DNA of 64,000 nucleotides, taken from Paraburkholderia aspalathi (GTDB lineage: Bacteria; Pseudomonadota; Gammaproteobacteria; Burkholderiales; Burkholderiaceae). This document shows positions 1-12,553 of the stretch, one piece after another. Under the pieces are notes generated by a model. It searched no databases. It was not told where the DNA came from and saw nothing but the letters and a program-made list of their open reading frames with translations. The stretch covers positions 1-64,000 of the forward strand of contig NZ_FPBH01000001.1 in assembly GCF_900116445.1 (NCBI RefSeq), in the 5' to 3' direction. Position 1 is the stretch's first letter. Each line of letters begins with the position of its first letter. Position numbers and translations under genes: made by a program.

Positions 1-104
1 GCGTTCCAGGGCATGGTCGGGACCGGGCGTTTTAGTACCCGGAAGTGTCAACCATGTCCCCGCACACCTGTCAGCTATGTCTCCGGTCTATACACCGCCG
101 CAAA
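1..104. mobile_element. Possible IS481-like element end (partial, cut by window edge)
   Basis: Two similar 16-base units lie in direct orientation at 46-61 and 69-84 (TGTCAACCATGTCCCC and TGTCAGCTATGTCTCC, 13 of 16 identical). Repeated units of this TGTCAACNATGTC type resemble the ends of IS481-family elements as I remember them; that is recall, not a search. No transposase is visible here; it would lie upstream of base 1. The sequence changes abruptly at about 104 into the left arm of repeat copy A. This suggests that an insertion removed the outer part of that arm. Confidence 0.3.
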
Positions 105-712
105 GAAAAGTAGGCAAAAGAAAGCGGCTAGAAGCCCCTGCTAAGCGGGTCCCGCAGATCGGTCAGGGTAGTGGTGCATCTGGAATCTGTGTTCGTGCCC
201 TGCACGTGCTTGTGACAAGGGCGTCATACTTCCGGCGGCGCTGCGCGCGCCGAAGAGCCGTTCATAAAAGCGATCTCTACGGTTTGACGCGACGCCTCGC
301 CGAGGCGAAGCCGACGGCCCCCACAAACCAAAACCGAAGCCCATGGTTTCCCATGCAGACCCGTCCGCGACGCACGCAGTGCGGAGTGGGAGCTGATGAG
401 TCCCTTGTCACTAACGCGGAGTGTGCGAGAACACGGATTCCAGTCGCACCACTACCCGCAGCAGACCACGGTGCCCACTTAGCAGGGGCTTCTAGCCGCT
501 TTCTTTGCTTATCTTTCTTTGCGGCGGCAAAGAAAGTAAGTGCCGCCCCGCACAGGGGCAACGCTAATAGACCACTAACAATGCAAGGAAAGGCACCAAA
601 GCCAGAACAAGGAAAGGCACGAAAGCCAGAACAAGGAAAGGCCAAAGCCCCAAGAACACTGACAAACAAGACGCGCCGCAGGCCCCAATCTATATCGAAA
701 AAGCGACCCAAA
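105..712. repeat. Large imperfect palindromic repeat, copy A
   Basis: The left arm (about 105-270) is the reverse complement of the right arm (about 370-690). The innermost well-matched pairs are GTGACAAGGG with CCCTTGTCAC, then GGGTAGTGGTGC with its complement, then the GCGGCTAGAAGCCCCTGCTAAG block. The right arm continues through GCCGCCCCGCACAGGGGCAA and ends in short direct repeats of AAAGCCAGAACAAGGAAAGG at about 594-645. The same element occurs at 23410-24235. ORFs running through it in several frames encode low-complexity R/A/P-rich peptides, mirror each other and have no ribosome sites, so I treat them as spurious. The left arm is shorter than in copy B. Function is unknown; a non-autonomous mobile element or an intergenic structural repeat is likely. 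Confidence 0.8.
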
Positions 713-960
713 ACTTGCTAAATCGCGGCAGCGCCGACAGCGAGTCATGCACCTTACAAACCCATATCCCCCGCAGAGATCGGCCCTGCCAGCGCCCAGC
801 CACGGCAAACACCCCATTGCTGCACCGCAGCACACGCCGCCCACCTCTTTGAGAAATTAATTTCCGCTTGCGAGACTCCGCGCCATGCCGGATGAGTCGG
901 GCAGGCCTAACCCGCCCCTCCATCCATGACATCCTCAATAAAACCTGGATGGAGACACGC

Positions 961-1650
961 GTGTTCCTTTACGGCTTTGGTCCGGTGTTGCTGGCCGGCA
1001 CGATCCAGACGATCGAGCTGTCCGTCCTGTCGCTGGCAGCCGCCGTGCTGCTCGGCCTCGCAGGCGCGGCGGCGAAACTCTCCTTCAACCGCCCGCTCAG
1101 GGCAATCGCAACCGGCTATACGACTCTGATCCGCTCCGTGCCCGACCTCGTGCTCATGCTGCTGCTGTTCTACAGCATCCAGATCGCGGTCAACAATCTC
1201 ACCGATGCGCTCAATCTCCCGCAGTTCGATATCGATCCGTTCGTGGCCGGTGTGCTGACCCTCGGCTTCATCTATGGGGCGTACTTCACCGAAACCTTCC
1301 GCGGCGCGTTTCTCGCCGTGCCGCGTGGCCAGCTCGAAGCGGGCAGCGCCTACGGCATGAGCGGCGCACGCGTATTCACGCGCATCCTGTTTCCGCAGAT
1401 GATGCGCTTCGCGCTGCCGGGCATCGGCAATAACTGGCAAGTACTGGTCAAGGCCACGGCGCTCGTGTCGATCATCGGTCTCGCCGATGTCGTCAAAGCC
1501 GCTCAGGATGCGGGCAAGAGCACCTTCAACATGTTTTTCTTCATTCTGGTCGCCGCGCTGATCTATCTGGCGATCACCACCGCGTCGAATCTCGTGCTGA
1601 TCTGGCTGGAAAAGCGCTATTCCATCGGCGTGCGTCACGCGGAGCTCTAA
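961..1650 (+). CDS. hisQ: Basic amino acid ABC transporter permease HisQ/AotQ
   Basis: Inner-membrane permease subunit of a histidine/lysine/arginine/ornithine uptake system. The 229-residue product has about five membrane segments. It carries the typical YTTLIRSVPDLVLMLLLFY block and the EAA loop around YGMSGARVFTRILFP and ALPGIGNNWQ. I start at GTG 961 because GGAG at 951-954 lies six bases upstream and the resulting VFLYGFG start matches the E. coli HisQ N-terminus and length (228). ATG 949 and ATG 868 are in-frame alternatives. hisM follows after 4 bases. No binding-protein gene lies directly upstream; repeat copy A occupies that space. Family and subunit are clear; exact substrate preference (arginine or ornithine) is inferred from the adjacent aru genes. 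Confidence 0.93.
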   Translation: MFLYGFGPVLLAGTIQTIELSVLSLAAAVLLGLAGAAAKLSFNRPLRAIATGYTTLIRSVPDLVLMLLLFYSIQIAVNNLTDALNLPQFDIDPFVAGVLTLGFIYGAYFTETFRGAFLAVPRGQLEAGSAYGMSGARVFTRILFPQMMRFALPGIGNNWQVLVKATALVSIIGLADVVKAAQDAGKSTFNMFFFILVAALIYLAITTASNLVLIWLEKRYSIGVRHAEL

Positions 1651-1654
1651 GACC

Positions 1655-2368
1655 ATGATCGACATTCTCAATCAATTCTGGCGCGCGTTCCTGTACTGGG
1701 ACGGTCAGCGCATGTCCGGTCTGGCGGTCACGCTGTGGCTGCTGGTGGCGTCGATCGGGATCGGCTTCTTCATGGCGATTCCGCTCGCGGTGGCGCGCGT
1801 ATCGAAGAAACGCTGGCTGTCGACGCCGGTGCGTCTCTACACCTACGTGTTTCGCGGCACGCCGTTGTACGTGCAACTGCTGCTGATCTACACCGGCATG
1901 TACAGCCTCGAATTCGTACGCTCGCATCAGTTGCTCGACGCGTTTTTCCGCAGCGGTTTTCACTGCGCGATTCTCGCTTTCGCCCTGAACACCTGCGCAT
2001 ACACCACCGAGATTTTCGCCGGCGCGATCCGTTCGACTTCGCACGGCGAAGTGGAAGCGGCTCGTGCTTACGGCATGAGCTGGTTCACGATGTACCGCCG
2101 CATTGTGATACCGTCCGCGCTGCGCCGGGCGCTGCCGTTGTACAGTAACGAAGTGATCCTGATGCTGCACGCCACTACGGTCGCGTTTACGGCTACGGTG
2201 CCGGACATCCTGAAGGTGGCGCGCGATGCGAATTCCGCCACGTATCAGTCGTTCGACGCATTCGGCCTCGCGGCGCTGATTTACCTCGTGGTGTCGTTTG
2301 GGCTGGTGGCCTTGTTCCGTCGCGCGGAGCGTCACTGGCTGGGTTACCTGGCGGTGCGCACGCACTGA
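1655..2368 (+). CDS. hisM: Basic amino acid ABC transporter permease HisM/AotM
   Basis: Second inner-membrane permease of the same uptake system, 237 residues, expected to heterodimerise with HisQ and bind the HisP ATPase. The sequence shows RLYTYVFRGTPLYVQLLLIY and an EAA-type loop at EVEAARAYGMSWFTMYRRIV, followed by PSALRRALPLYSNEVILML, all hallmarks of HisM/GlnP-like permeases. The ATG is 4 bases after the hisQ stop, so the two are translated as a pair. Length and hydropathy match the family. No anomaly seen. Confidence 0.94.
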   Translation: MIDILNQFWRAFLYWDGQRMSGLAVTLWLLVASIGIGFFMAIPLAVARVSKKRWLSTPVRLYTYVFRGTPLYVQLLLIYTGMYSLEFVRSHQLLDAFFRSGFHCAILAFALNTCAYTTEIFAGAIRSTSHGEVEAARAYGMSWFTMYRRIVIPSALRRALPLYSNEVILMLHATTVAFTATVPDILKVARDANSATYQSFDAFGLAALIYLVVSFGLVALFRRAERHWLGYLAVRTH

Positions 2369-2447
2369 GCAGGCATGTTTCGATTGAGCGGCGCGACAGG
2401 TTCGCGCCGTCACGCAGATTGATCCGTATTTTCAAAGGGAGAGCATC

Positions 2448-3239
2448 TTGCTCCACACGACTCAAACCGAAGCTTGCAAGCTCGCCGTCCAGGACATCCA
2501 CAAGCGCTACGGCGACAACGAAGTGCTCAAAGGCGTGTCGCTGAACGCAAACAAGGGTGACGTGATCAGCATCATCGGCGCGAGCGGATCGGGCAAGAGC
2601 ACCTTCCTGCGCTGCATCAATTTTCTCGAGCGGCCGAACGCGGGGCAGATCGTCGTCGACGGCGAAATGGTCAAAACCAAAGCCGACCGCGCCGGCAATC
2701 TGGAAGTGGCCGATCACAAGCAACTGCAACGCATCCGCACGAAACTGGCGATGGTGTTCCAGCACTTCAACTTGTGGGCGCACATGAACGTGATCGAGAA
2801 CATCGTCGAAGCACCGATTCATGTGCTCGGCATGTCGCGTCGCGAAGCCGAAGAACGGGCGCGCGAATATCTCGAGAAGGTCGGTCTCGCGCCGCGTCTG
2901 GAAAAGCAGTATCCGTCGCATCTGTCGGGCGGTCAGCAGCAACGGGTCGCTATTGCGCGTGCGCTGGCGATGAACCCCGACGTCATGCTGTTCGACGAAC
3001 CCACTTCCGCGCTCGATCCCGAACTGGTCGGCGAAGTGCTGAAGGTGATGCAGAAGCTCGCTGAAGAAGGCCGCACGATGATCGTCGTGACGCACGAAAT
3101 GGGCTTCGCGCGCAACGTGTCGAACCATGTGATGTTCCTGCACCAGGGCCGCACCGAAGAAGAGGGCTTGCCCGCTGAAGTGCTGACCACGCCGCGTAGC
3201 GAACGGCTTAAGCAGTTCCTGTCCGGCAGCCTGAAGTAA
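2448..3239 (+). CDS. hisP: Basic amino acid ABC transporter ATPase HisP/AotP
   Basis: ATP-binding subunit (263 residues) that powers the HisQ/HisM permease at the cytoplasmic face. Walker A is GASGSGKST at residues 44-52, the ABC signature is LSGGQQQRV, Walker B is [12 protein letters not shown], and the switch histidine is in VVTHEMGFA. Translation starts at TTG 2448, supported by AAGGGAGAG six to seven bases upstream and by family length (E. coli HisP 257). A 79-base gap separates it from hisM. Its order after hisQ-hisM and before argR resembles the Pseudomonas aot-argR operon, but no aotO-like gene is present. Confidence 0.95.
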   Translation: MLHTTQTEACKLAVQDIHKRYGDNEVLKGVSLNANKGDVISIIGASGSGKSTFLRCINFLERPNAGQIVVDGEMVKTKADRAGNLEVADHKQLQRIRTKLAMVFQHFNLWAHMNVIENIVEAPIHVLGMSRREAEERAREYLEKVGLAPRLEKQYPSHLSGGQQQRVAIARALAMNPDVMLFDEPTSALDPELVGEVLKVMQKLAEEGRTMIVVTHEMGFARNVSNHVMFLHQGRTEEEGLPAEVLTTPRSERLKQFLSGSLK

Positions 3240-3273
3240 CGCGCGGCTCGCGCATTCCGCGTTTTACTGACAA

Positions 3274-4326
3274 GTGATGGCTCGCACGTCTAACCCGGCT
3301 CGCACCACGCAGGTTGCCATCGTCGCCTTGCCGCCGGTGTCGATGTCGGGCGTGGGGCCGATTGTCGACGCGCTCAATCTCGCCAACGAAATCGACGGCC
3401 GGGCGCTGTACCGCGTGCAGGTGTGTTCATGGGACGGCCGCGCGGTGCCCTTGTCGGGCGGCGCACAATGGCCGGCCGATGCCGCCTTCGGCGATGCGAT
3501 TTCGTGCGACTGGCTGATCATCGTCAGCGAACGGTTCCAGCAATTCGCCGATTACCGGCTGTTTCTGGCAAGTCTGTCGCGCGTCGGGCAGCGCACGCCG
3601 CTCGTCACCGGCATTCATCATGGCGTCTGGTGGCTGGCGATGGCGGGGCAGTTGTCCGGCTATCGCGTGAGCGTCAACTGGGAAACCTATCAGCAGTTCT
3701 CCGAGCAGTTCGAGCGCTCGATCGTTACCCAACAGATTTTCGAAATCGACCGTGATCGCGCAACTTGCGCGGGCGGTCAGGCGACCGTCGACTTCATGCT
3801 GGCGATGATCGGCCGCGATCACGGGCCCGAATTGGCGGACCGGATTGCCGATACGCTCGGCGTCGGTGTGTTGCGCGCGGGCGAAGAGCGTCAACGCATT
3901 CCGTTCGTGACCGCACCAGGCGAGCGTCATCCGCGTCTGAACGATGCGCTCATGCTGATGGAAGCGAATATCGAAGACCCGCTGACGACCGATGAAATCG
4001 CCGGTCTCGTCGGTGTCTCGCGACGTCAGCTGGAGCGCCTGTTTCGTCAGTACCTCGGCTCGATGCCGTCCAAATACTATCTGGGGCTGCGGCTTTCGAA
4101 AGCGCGCACGCAATTGCAGCGCACCAGCAAATCGGTGGTGCAGATCAGCCTTGCTTGCGGGTTTTCGTCGGCGGCGCACTTTTCGAATGCTTACCGCGAA
4201 CGCTTTGGTGTCACACCACGCGAGGATCGTCGTAACTGGATCGACAAGCAGACCGGTGCGACCGGCGCCGCGGCCAGCGAGCCGCGCCCGGCCGCGTTGA
4301 TCGAACGGCCCGACCAGGCGGAATAA
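3274..4326 (+). CDS. argR: ArgR-type transcriptional regulator (GlxA/AraC family)
   Basis: Arginine-responsive activator of the Pseudomonas ArgR kind (AraC/XylS superfamily), unrelated to E. coli ArgR. Residues about 12-190 form a DJ-1/PfpI-like sensor domain (VAIVALPPVSMSG at its start, TPLVTGIHHGVWWLA inside). Residues about 228-318 form the AraC DNA-binding domain with two helix-turn-helix units: TTDEIAGLVGVSRRQLERLF and QISLACGFSSAAHFSNAY. The start is GTG 3274 or ATG 3277; no good ribosome site decides between them. It sits 34 bases after hisP and upstream of the aru operon, the expected place for the regulator of both transport and catabolism. Effector and targets are inferred from the family. 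Confidence 0.88.
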   Translation: MMARTSNPARTTQVAIVALPPVSMSGVGPIVDALNLANEIDGRALYRVQVCSWDGRAVPLSGGAQWPADAAFGDAISCDWLIIVSERFQQFADYRLFLASLSRVGQRTPLVTGIHHGVWWLAMAGQLSGYRVSVNWETYQQFSEQFERSIVTQQIFEIDRDRATCAGGQATVDFMLAMIGRDHGPELADRIADTLGVGVLRAGEERQRIPFVTAPGERHPRLNDALMLMEANIEDPLTTDEIAGLVGVSRRQLERLFRQYLGSMPSKYYLGLRLSKARTQLQRTSKSVVQISLACGFSSAAHFSNAYRERFGVTPREDRRNWIDKQTGATGAAASEPRPAALIERPDQAE

Positions 4327-4488
4327 CCAGGAATAACCAGGAATAAGCGGCCGGAAAGCGCGCAGTCTGCAAGCTGCACGCGACATATCCGCCGGAAGCT
4401 CATAGAAAGCGTCGCGTATGCGCAAGACTTAACGCGCGCAGTTTCCTACACTACGTGTACTACCTCTCACCTGTAACGAGGATTCGCC
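4327..4488 (+). promoter_or_regulatory. Promoter region of the aru/ast operon
   Basis: This 162-base gap separates argR from aruC. It starts with a tandem GGAATAACCA repeat (about two and a half units at 4320-4345, overlapping the argR stop). It also holds a 7-base inverted repeat, ACGCGAC at 4378-4384 and GTCGCGT at 4411-4417. The half-site GCGACA at 4380-4385 is the complement of TGTCGC, which is the core I recall for Pseudomonas ArgR. A small palindrome TACACTACGTGTA lies at 4447-4459. ArgR control is inferred, not shown. Confidence 0.4.
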
Positions 4489-5724
4489 ATGAACGACCTG
4501 ACTGTGACACGCCAGACCTTCGACGAAGTGATGGTGCCGGTGTTTTCGCCCGCCGCCTTCGTGCCGGATCGCGGTCTCGGCTCACGCGTCTGGGATACGC
4601 AAGGCCGCGACTATATCGACTTCGCCGGCGGTATCGCCGTCACTGCGCTCGGTCATGCCCATCCTGAACTGCTGAAAGTCTTGCACGACCAGGGCGGCAA
4701 GCTGTGGCACATCGGTAACGGCTACACCAATGAACCGGTGCTGCGCCTTGCCAAACGTCTCGAAGAACTGACTTTCGCCGACCGTGCGTTCTTCGCCAAC
4801 TCGGGCGCGGAAGCGAACGAAGCTGCGCTGAAGCTGGCGCGCCGCGTCGCGTTCGAGCGCCATGGCGCGGATAAGGTCGAAATCATTTCGTTCACGCAGT
4901 CGTTCCATGGTCGTACGTTCTTCACGGTGAGCGTCGGTGGCCAGCCGAAGTATTCGGAAGGCTTCGGCCCGGTGCCGGCCGGCATCATCCATCTGCCTTA
5001 CAACGATATCGAAGCGGCGAAGAAAGCGATCGGCGCGAAGACGTGTGCGGTGATCGTCGAGCCGATTCAGGGCGAGGGCGGCGTAATCCCGGCCGATCCG
5101 GCATTCCTGAAGGCACTGCGCGAAGCCTGCGATGAGCACGGCGCACTGCTGATTTTTGACGAGGTACAAACGGGTGTGGGCCGCAGCGGCTATTTCTACG
5201 CGTATCAGGACACCGGCGTGACGCCGGACATCCTGACCACCGCGAAGGCGCTCGGCAACGGTTTCCCGATCGGCGCGATGCTGACCACCAACGAACTGGC
5301 CGCGCACTTCAAGGTCGGCGTGCATGGCACGACTTACGGCGGCAATCCGCTGGGCGCGGCGATCGCGGAGAAGGTGGTCGAGCTGATCAGCGACCCGAAG
5401 GTGCTCGAAGGCGTGCGTACGCGCAGCGAAGCATTGAAGGGCCAACTCGCGAAGCTGAACGAACGCTTTGGCCTGTTCAAGGAAGTGCGCGGCAAGGGTC
5501 TGTTGATCGGTGCTGAGTTGACCGATGCATTCAAGGGCCGCGCAAAAGATTTCGTCACGGCTGCGGGTCAGCACGGCGTGATCATGCTGATGGCGGGTCC
5601 GGACGTGCTGCGTTTCGTGCCGTCGCTGATCATGCCGCTCGACGATATGTATGAAGGCTTCGCGCGTCTGGCGAAGGCGATCGAAGAGATCGTCGGCGCA
5701 AAGACTGAAGCCGCGTCGAAGTGA
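4489..5724 (+). CDS. aruC: Succinylornithine/acetylornithine transaminase AruC/AstC
   Basis: PLP-dependent class III aminotransferase, 411 residues. It converts N2-succinylornithine and 2-oxoglutarate to N-succinylglutamate semialdehyde and glutamate, step three of the arginine succinyltransferase pathway; the family can also act on acetylornithine in biosynthesis. Visible motifs are [18 protein letters not shown], the cofactor-binding [15 protein letters not shown], and the Schiff-base lysine in [11 protein letters not shown] (about K253). The start ATG is preceded by ACGAGGA. First gene of a six-gene catabolic operon with a 52-base gap to aruF. Confidence 0.95.
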   Translation: MNDLTVTRQTFDEVMVPVFSPAAFVPDRGLGSRVWDTQGRDYIDFAGGIAVTALGHAHPELLKVLHDQGGKLWHIGNGYTNEPVLRLAKRLEELTFADRAFFANSGAEANEAALKLARRVAFERHGADKVEIISFTQSFHGRTFFTVSVGGQPKYSEGFGPVPAGIIHLPYNDIEAAKKAIGAKTCAVIVEPIQGEGGVIPADPAFLKALREACDEHGALLIFDEVQTGVGRSGYFYAYQDTGVTPDILTTAKALGNGFPIGAMLTTNELAAHFKVGVHGTTYGGNPLGAAIAEKVVELISDPKVLEGVRTRSEALKGQLAKLNERFGLFKEVRGKGLLIGAELTDAFKGRAKDFVTAAGQHGVIMLMAGPDVLRFVPSLIMPLDDMYEGFARLAKAIEEIVGAKTEAASK

Positions 5725-5776
5725 ACCACGGCAGCGAGCTAAAGCACTGAATCATGCGTCACATTCAACAGGAACG

Positions 5777-6834
5777 ATGATGCTCTTCGTACGCCCCGGC
5801 CGCCTCGCCGATCTCGATGCGCTCGAACATATGGCGCGCACCGCGCAACCGGTGCTGCATTCGCTGCCGCACGATCGGGGCGCGCTCGAAGCGCGCGTCG
5901 CGTTGTCGGAAGACTCGTTTCGCGCGGATGTGGATTTTCCGGGCGAGGAGTTCTATCTGTTCGTGCTCGAGGATGCACAGAGCGGCAAGCTGATGGGCAC
6001 GGCGAGCATCGTCGCTGCTGCCGGTTACTCCGACCCGTTCTACGCGTTTCGCAATGATGCGCTGATTCACGCGTCGCGTGAGTTGCACGTGAACCGCAAG
6101 ATTCACGCGCTGACCATGTCGCATGAGTTGACGGGCAAGAGCCGGCTGGCGGGCTTCTATATCGACCCGTCGCTGCGTGGCGATGCGGCCGCGCATCTGA
6201 TGTCGCGGGCGCGGATGATGTATATCGCCGCCAATCGCAAGCGCTTCACGCCGGAAGTGTTCTCGTTGCTGCTCGGCGTGACCGACGACTCAGGTGTGTC
6301 GCCGTTCTGGGAAGCGGTGGGGCGCAAGTTCTTCGGCCGCAATTTCGCCGACATCGAAATCGAATCGGGCGGACGCAGCCGCACCTTTATCGCCGAAGTC
6401 ATGCCGACCTATCCGATCTATGTGCCCTTGCTGCCGGAAGCGGCGCAGCGGGTGCTCGGCGAGCCGGATTCGAAGGCGCTGCTCGCGTATGACATTCACC
6501 TCGAAGAAGGCTTCGAGACGGATCGTTTTATCGATATTTTCGACGCGGGCCCGGTGTTGACCGCACAGGTGGATCGCAGCGCCTGCGTGACGCGCAATGA
6601 AACACGTGTGGTGCGCGAAGCCGGCGCGGCAGCCGAGGGCTCGACCTATCTGATCGCGCATAACGGTGCAGGTGGTGAGTTCCGCTGCGTGCTCGATACC
6701 TTGTCGGGCGAAAAGGCGGCCGGCGCGTCGTTGTCGCATGCGGCGCGCGCCGCACTCGGCGTGCAGGAGGGCGACGCAGTACGCTGCGTGCCGCTGCATC
6801 AGCCGCATCAGGAAGAATTGACGGGAGACGCACG

Positions 6835-6838
<4 letters not shown>
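5777..6838 (+). CDS. aruF: Arginine/ornithine N-succinyltransferase alpha subunit AruF
   Basis: Subunit of the arginine N2-succinyltransferase (AstA/AruFG family), which uses succinyl-CoA to succinylate arginine, the first step of the pathway. The 353-residue product has the family's FVRPGRLADLDALEHMA opening, FYIDPSLRGDAAAHLMSRAR and EVMPTYPIYVPLLP blocks. I start at ATG 5777 (an ATGATG pair, preceded by CAGGAACG), not at the longer upstream frame that overlaps aruC. The stop overlaps the aruG start by four bases (ATGA), so the two subunits are translationally coupled. It is paralogous to AruG. Confidence 0.94.
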
Positions 6839-9338
<2,500 letters not shown>

Positions 9339-9347
9339 GGATCGACG

Positions 9348-10688
9348 ATGCAAGCCACTGAAGCCAATTTCGACGGTCTCGTCGGCCCGACCCACAATTA
9401 CGCCGGGCTCTCGTTCGGCAACGTTGCGTCGCAGAACAACGAGAAGTCGGTCGCCAATCCGAAGGCCGCTGCCAAGCAGGGCCTGCGCAAGATGAAGCAG
9501 TTGGCCGATCTCGGCTTTCATCAAGGCGTGTTGCCGCCGCAGGAGCGTCCTTCGATGCGTCTGTTGCGTGAACTCGGTTTTTCGGGCGACGACGCGACGG
9601 TGATCGCGCGCGTGGCCAAGGACGCGCCCGAGTTGCTGGCCGCCGCAAGTTCGGCTTCGGCGATGTGGACCGCGAATGCGGCGACGGTGAGTCCGTCGGC
9701 CGACACGCATGACGGCCGCGTGCACTTCACGCCGGCCAATCTGTGCAGCAAGCTGCATCGCGCGATTGAGCATGAATCGACGCGCCGCACCTTGCGCGCG
9801 ATTTTCAGCGACGCCGATCGTTTCGCGGTGCATGAAGCGCTGCCCGGCACGCCGGCACTCGGCGACGAAGGCGCGGCGAATCACACGCGTTTCTGCTCGG
9901 AATACGGCACACGTGGCGTCGAATTCTTCGTGTATGGCCGCAGCGAATATCGCCGCGGACCGGAGCCGAAGCGTTTTCCCGCACGTCAGACCTTCGAGGC
10001 GAGCCGCGCGGTCGCGCATCGTCACGGTCTGGCAGAAGCGGCCACGGTGTACGCACAGCAAAACCCCGACGTGATCGACGCGGGCGTGTTCCATAACGAC
10101 GTGATCGCGGTCGGCAACCGCAATACGCTGTTTTGCCACCAACTCGCGTTCGTCGAACAGAAGGCGGTGTACGACGAACTGCGCACGAAGCTCTCCGGGC
10201 TGAAGGCGGAGTTCAACGTGATCGAAGTGCCCGACGCGCAAGTGAGCGTGTCCGACGCGGTCACGTCGTATCTGTTCAACAGCCAGTTGCTGACGCGCCC
10301 GGACGGCAAGCAGGTTCTGGTGGTGCCGCAGGAATGCCGCGAGAACGAGCGCGTGGGCGCCTATCTGGACGATCTGACCTCGCATACCGGTCCGATCGAT
10401 GACGTGCTCGTGTTCGATCTGCGCGAAAGCATGAAGAACGGCGGCGGCCCGGCATGTTTGCGGCTGCGCGTGGTGCTGAACGACGCGGAGCGCGCGGCAG
10501 TGACGTCTGGCGTGTGGATCAACGACAAGCTGTTCGGACGCCTCGATACGTGGATCGAAAAGCACTATCGCGATCGTCTCGCACCGTCCGACCTGACCGA
10601 TCCGCAATTGCTCGCCGAGTCGCGCACCGCGCTCGATGAATTGACGCAGATTCTCGGCCTGGGTTCGCTGTATGACTTCCAGCGCTGA
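9348..10688 (+). CDS. astB: N-succinylarginine dihydrolase AstB/AruB
   Basis: Second step of the pathway: hydrolyses N2-succinylarginine to succinylornithine, CO2 and two ammonia. The 446-residue product has the family opening [20 protein letters not shown] and the [19 protein letters not shown] active-site region, as in the amidinotransferase fold. Start ATG 9348 has AAGGA eight bases upstream. The 3' end overlaps the astE reading frame by 17 bases. Length agrees with E. coli AstB (447). Confidence 0.96.
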   Translation: MQATEANFDGLVGPTHNYAGLSFGNVASQNNEKSVANPKAAAKQGLRKMKQLADLGFHQGVLPPQERPSMRLLRELGFSGDDATVIARVAKDAPELLAAASSASAMWTANAATVSPSADTHDGRVHFTPANLCSKLHRAIEHESTRRTLRAIFSDADRFAVHEALPGTPALGDEGAANHTRFCSEYGTRGVEFFVYGRSEYRRGPEPKRFPARQTFEASRAVAHRHGLAEAATVYAQQNPDVIDAGVFHNDVIAVGNRNTLFCHQLAFVEQKAVYDELRTKLSGLKAEFNVIEVPDAQVSVSDAVTSYLFNSQLLTRPDGKQVLVVPQECRENERVGAYLDDLTSHTGPIDDVLVFDLRESMKNGGGPACLRLRVVLNDAERAAVTSGVWINDKLFGRLDTWIEKHYRDRLAPSDLTDPQLLAESRTALDELTQILGLGSLYDFQR

Positions 10689-11736
10689 GCACGGCATGCC
10701 GTTTTCGATGCTCGACGATTTCCTTGCCTATACGTTAGCGGGAACGCGGCCCGGCGCGCAGGAAACGCAGGGTGCGTGCGGCAACAACGACAACGCCGTG
10801 CGCTGGTCATGGCTCGACGACGGTGTGCTGCTCATGGAACCCGCGGTGCGGAATGAAGGCATCCGCAGTGTGCTCGTCTCTGCCGGCGTGCATGGCGATG
10901 AAACCGCGCCAATTGAACTGCTGTCGTATCTCGTGCGCGATATCGCACGAGGCGATGCCGCCTTGTCGTGCCGCTTGCTGGTGATTCTCGGCAACGTCGA
11001 CGCCATGCGCGACGCGTGCCGCTATCGCGACGACGATCTGAACCGCCTCTTCAGCGGACGTCACGAGCAGGTGCCGCACAGCCACGAAGCGCCGCGCGCG
11101 GCGGCGTTGGAGCGGGCGGCAACGCAGTTCTTTGCCGCAGCGTCGCAGGCACCAGGCGCGCGATGGCACGTCGACATGCATACGGCGATCCGCCCCTCGG
11201 CGTTCGAGCAATTCGCCTTGTTGCCGCACACCGGCAAGCCGTTTTCGCGCGCCATGTTCGAGTGGCTCGGCGAAGCGCGCATCAGCGCCGTCCTGCTTCA
11301 TACGACTAAGGGCAACACCTATTCGCACTTCACCGCGCATGCATGTGGCGCCGAAGCGTGCACGCTCGAACTCGGCAAGGTGCGCCCCTTCGGGCAGAAC
11401 GATCTGACGCGTTTCGCCGGTGCGGACGAAGCGGTGCGTCATCTGCTGGCCGGCACAAAGAACGGCAACGCGCCCGCGGCAATGCCGCGCGTGTTCACCG
11501 TGATCGACCAGCTCACCAAGCAAAGCGACGCATTCGAATTGCTGGTGGCCGCGGACGTGCCGAATTTCACGCCCTTCGTGAAAGACACCGTGCTCGCACG
11601 CGACGGCGATTATCGCTACACCGTGCGTCACGATGAGGAACGTCTCGTGTTTCCGAACGCAACGGTCAAGCCCGGTTTGCGCGCGGGTTTGCTGGTGGTC
11701 GAGACGACGCAGGACACGCTGTCCGGTCTCGTTTAG
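10672..11736 (+). CDS. astE: Succinylglutamate desuccinylase AstE/AruE
   Basis: Zinc carboxypeptidase-like enzyme (M14-type fold) that releases succinate and glutamate, the last step of the pathway. Zinc-ligand motifs are visible: [13 protein letters not shown] (H and E), [20 protein letters not shown], and [18 protein letters not shown] (H). The 354-residue product is somewhat longer than E. coli AstE (322) if ATG 10672 is used; ATG 10696 or 10708 would shorten it and remove the 17-base overlap with astB. No ribosome site decides between them. It ends the operon, 20 bases before a strong hairpin. Confidence 0.92.
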   Translation: MTSSAEHGMPFSMLDDFLAYTLAGTRPGAQETQGACGNNDNAVRWSWLDDGVLLMEPAVRNEGIRSVLVSAGVHGDETAPIELLSYLVRDIARGDAALSCRLLVILGNVDAMRDACRYRDDDLNRLFSGRHEQVPHSHEAPRAAALERAATQFFAAASQAPGARWHVDMHTAIRPSAFEQFALLPHTGKPFSRAMFEWLGEARISAVLLHTTKGNTYSHFTAHACGAEACTLELGKVRPFGQNDLTRFAGADEAVRHLLAGTKNGNAPAAMPRVFTVIDQLTKQSDAFELLVAADVPNFTPFVKDTVLARDGDYRYTVRHDEERLVFPNATVKPGLRAGLLVVETTQDTLSGLV

Positions 11737-11756
11737 ACGTGCCATTGCAGCGCAGA

Positions 11757-11782
11757 ACGTTGCGCGCCTTCGCGCGCAACGT
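11757..11782. terminator. Hairpin between convergent astE and gst
   Basis: A perfect 10-base stem ACGTTGCGCG / CGCGCAACGT with a six-base loop CCTTCG lies between the astE stop (11736) and the gst stop (11798). There is no T-tract on either side, so it is a probable but imperfect bidirectional terminator. Confidence 0.55.
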
Positions 11783-11797
11783 CTCATACCAGACCGC

Positions 11798-12427
11798 TTA
11801 CGCGGCCTGCGTCGCGGTCTGACTGACCAATCCTTCCGCCACCATCGCCTCACGTACCTTCGGCCGCGCTGCCACGCGAGCCAGATACGCGTTGAGGTGC
11901 GGATACGGGCCTAGATCCACCGACAGCATCCGCGCCCAGCTCAACACCGTGAATGCGTAAGCATCGGCGACAGAGTATTGTCTCGTGAGATAGTCGCGTG
12001 ACGTGAGTACACCCTCGAGTTCGTTAAAACGTGTAGCGAGTTTCGCGCGGCATTCGAGCTTCGTTGATTCGGCTGTCTCCTGATGCCAGAGCCATGGGCT
12101 GAAGGTCTTGTGCAATTCCGTGCTGATATAGGTGAGCCATGCGACCGCTTCGAGCCGCTGCGGCGTTCCGGCGGGCGGTAGCAGGGCGCGCTCCGGCGCA
12201 AGATCGGCGATGTATTGCAACAGCGCAGCGCCCTCGGTATGGCGCGAGCCGTCGTCGAATTCGACGAGCGGCACATAGCCGCGCGGCGAGATCGCGTAGT
12301 AGTCGTCGCCATTGGCGAGCTTGTGCGTTTGCAAATTGACCTTGATGGTGTCGAAGTCGAGTCCGGCTTCGCGCAAGGCAATGTGAACGGCCAGCGAGCA
12401 GGCGCCCGGTGAGTAATAGAGTTTCAT
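11798..12427 (-). CDS. Glutathione S-transferase, beta class
   Basis: Cytosolic glutathione S-transferase of 209 residues. The N-terminal thioredoxin-like domain opens MKLYYSPGACSLAVHIALRE, with Cys10 in the SPGACSL motif that marks bacterial beta-class enzymes; YVPLVEFDDGSRHTEGAALL contains the glutathione-binding segment. The C-terminal helical domain ends in PHLNAYLARVAARPKVREAM. The start is the ATG at 12427; the longer frame upstream is antisense to the LysR gene and not credible. It is transcribed away from the LysR gene at 12554 and is likely its target. Substrate unknown. Confidence 0.92.
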   Translation of the reverse strand: MKLYYSPGACSLAVHIALREAGLDFDTIKVNLQTHKLANGDDYYAISPRGYVPLVEFDDGSRHTEGAALLQYIADLAPERALLPPAGTPQRLEAVAWLTYISTELHKTFSPWLWHQETAESTKLECRAKLATRFNELEGVLTSRDYLTRQYSVADAYAFTVLSWARMLSVDLGPYPHLNAYLARVAARPKVREAMVAEGLVSQTATQAA

Positions 12428-12553
12428 GGTGTCACCGCTATAAACGAGAGTGAAGTCCCGGCAGGTGCCGGTGGCAAGGCTCGTCGGCCGACAAGTCGAT
12501 GTGGTAAAAGTAGCCCGGATCGCATTCAGAATAAACAGGCGGCTTGCCAAACC

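Noticed and set aside
77..721. Open frames within repeat copy A (and 23605-24348 in copy B)
   Set aside because: They follow the palindrome, give low-complexity Arg-rich peptides, lack ribosome sites and occur in mirror image on the other strand.
907..1671. 254-codon minus-strand frame over hisQ
   Set aside because: Shadow of hisQ; no ribosome site, no family, Arg/His-rich.
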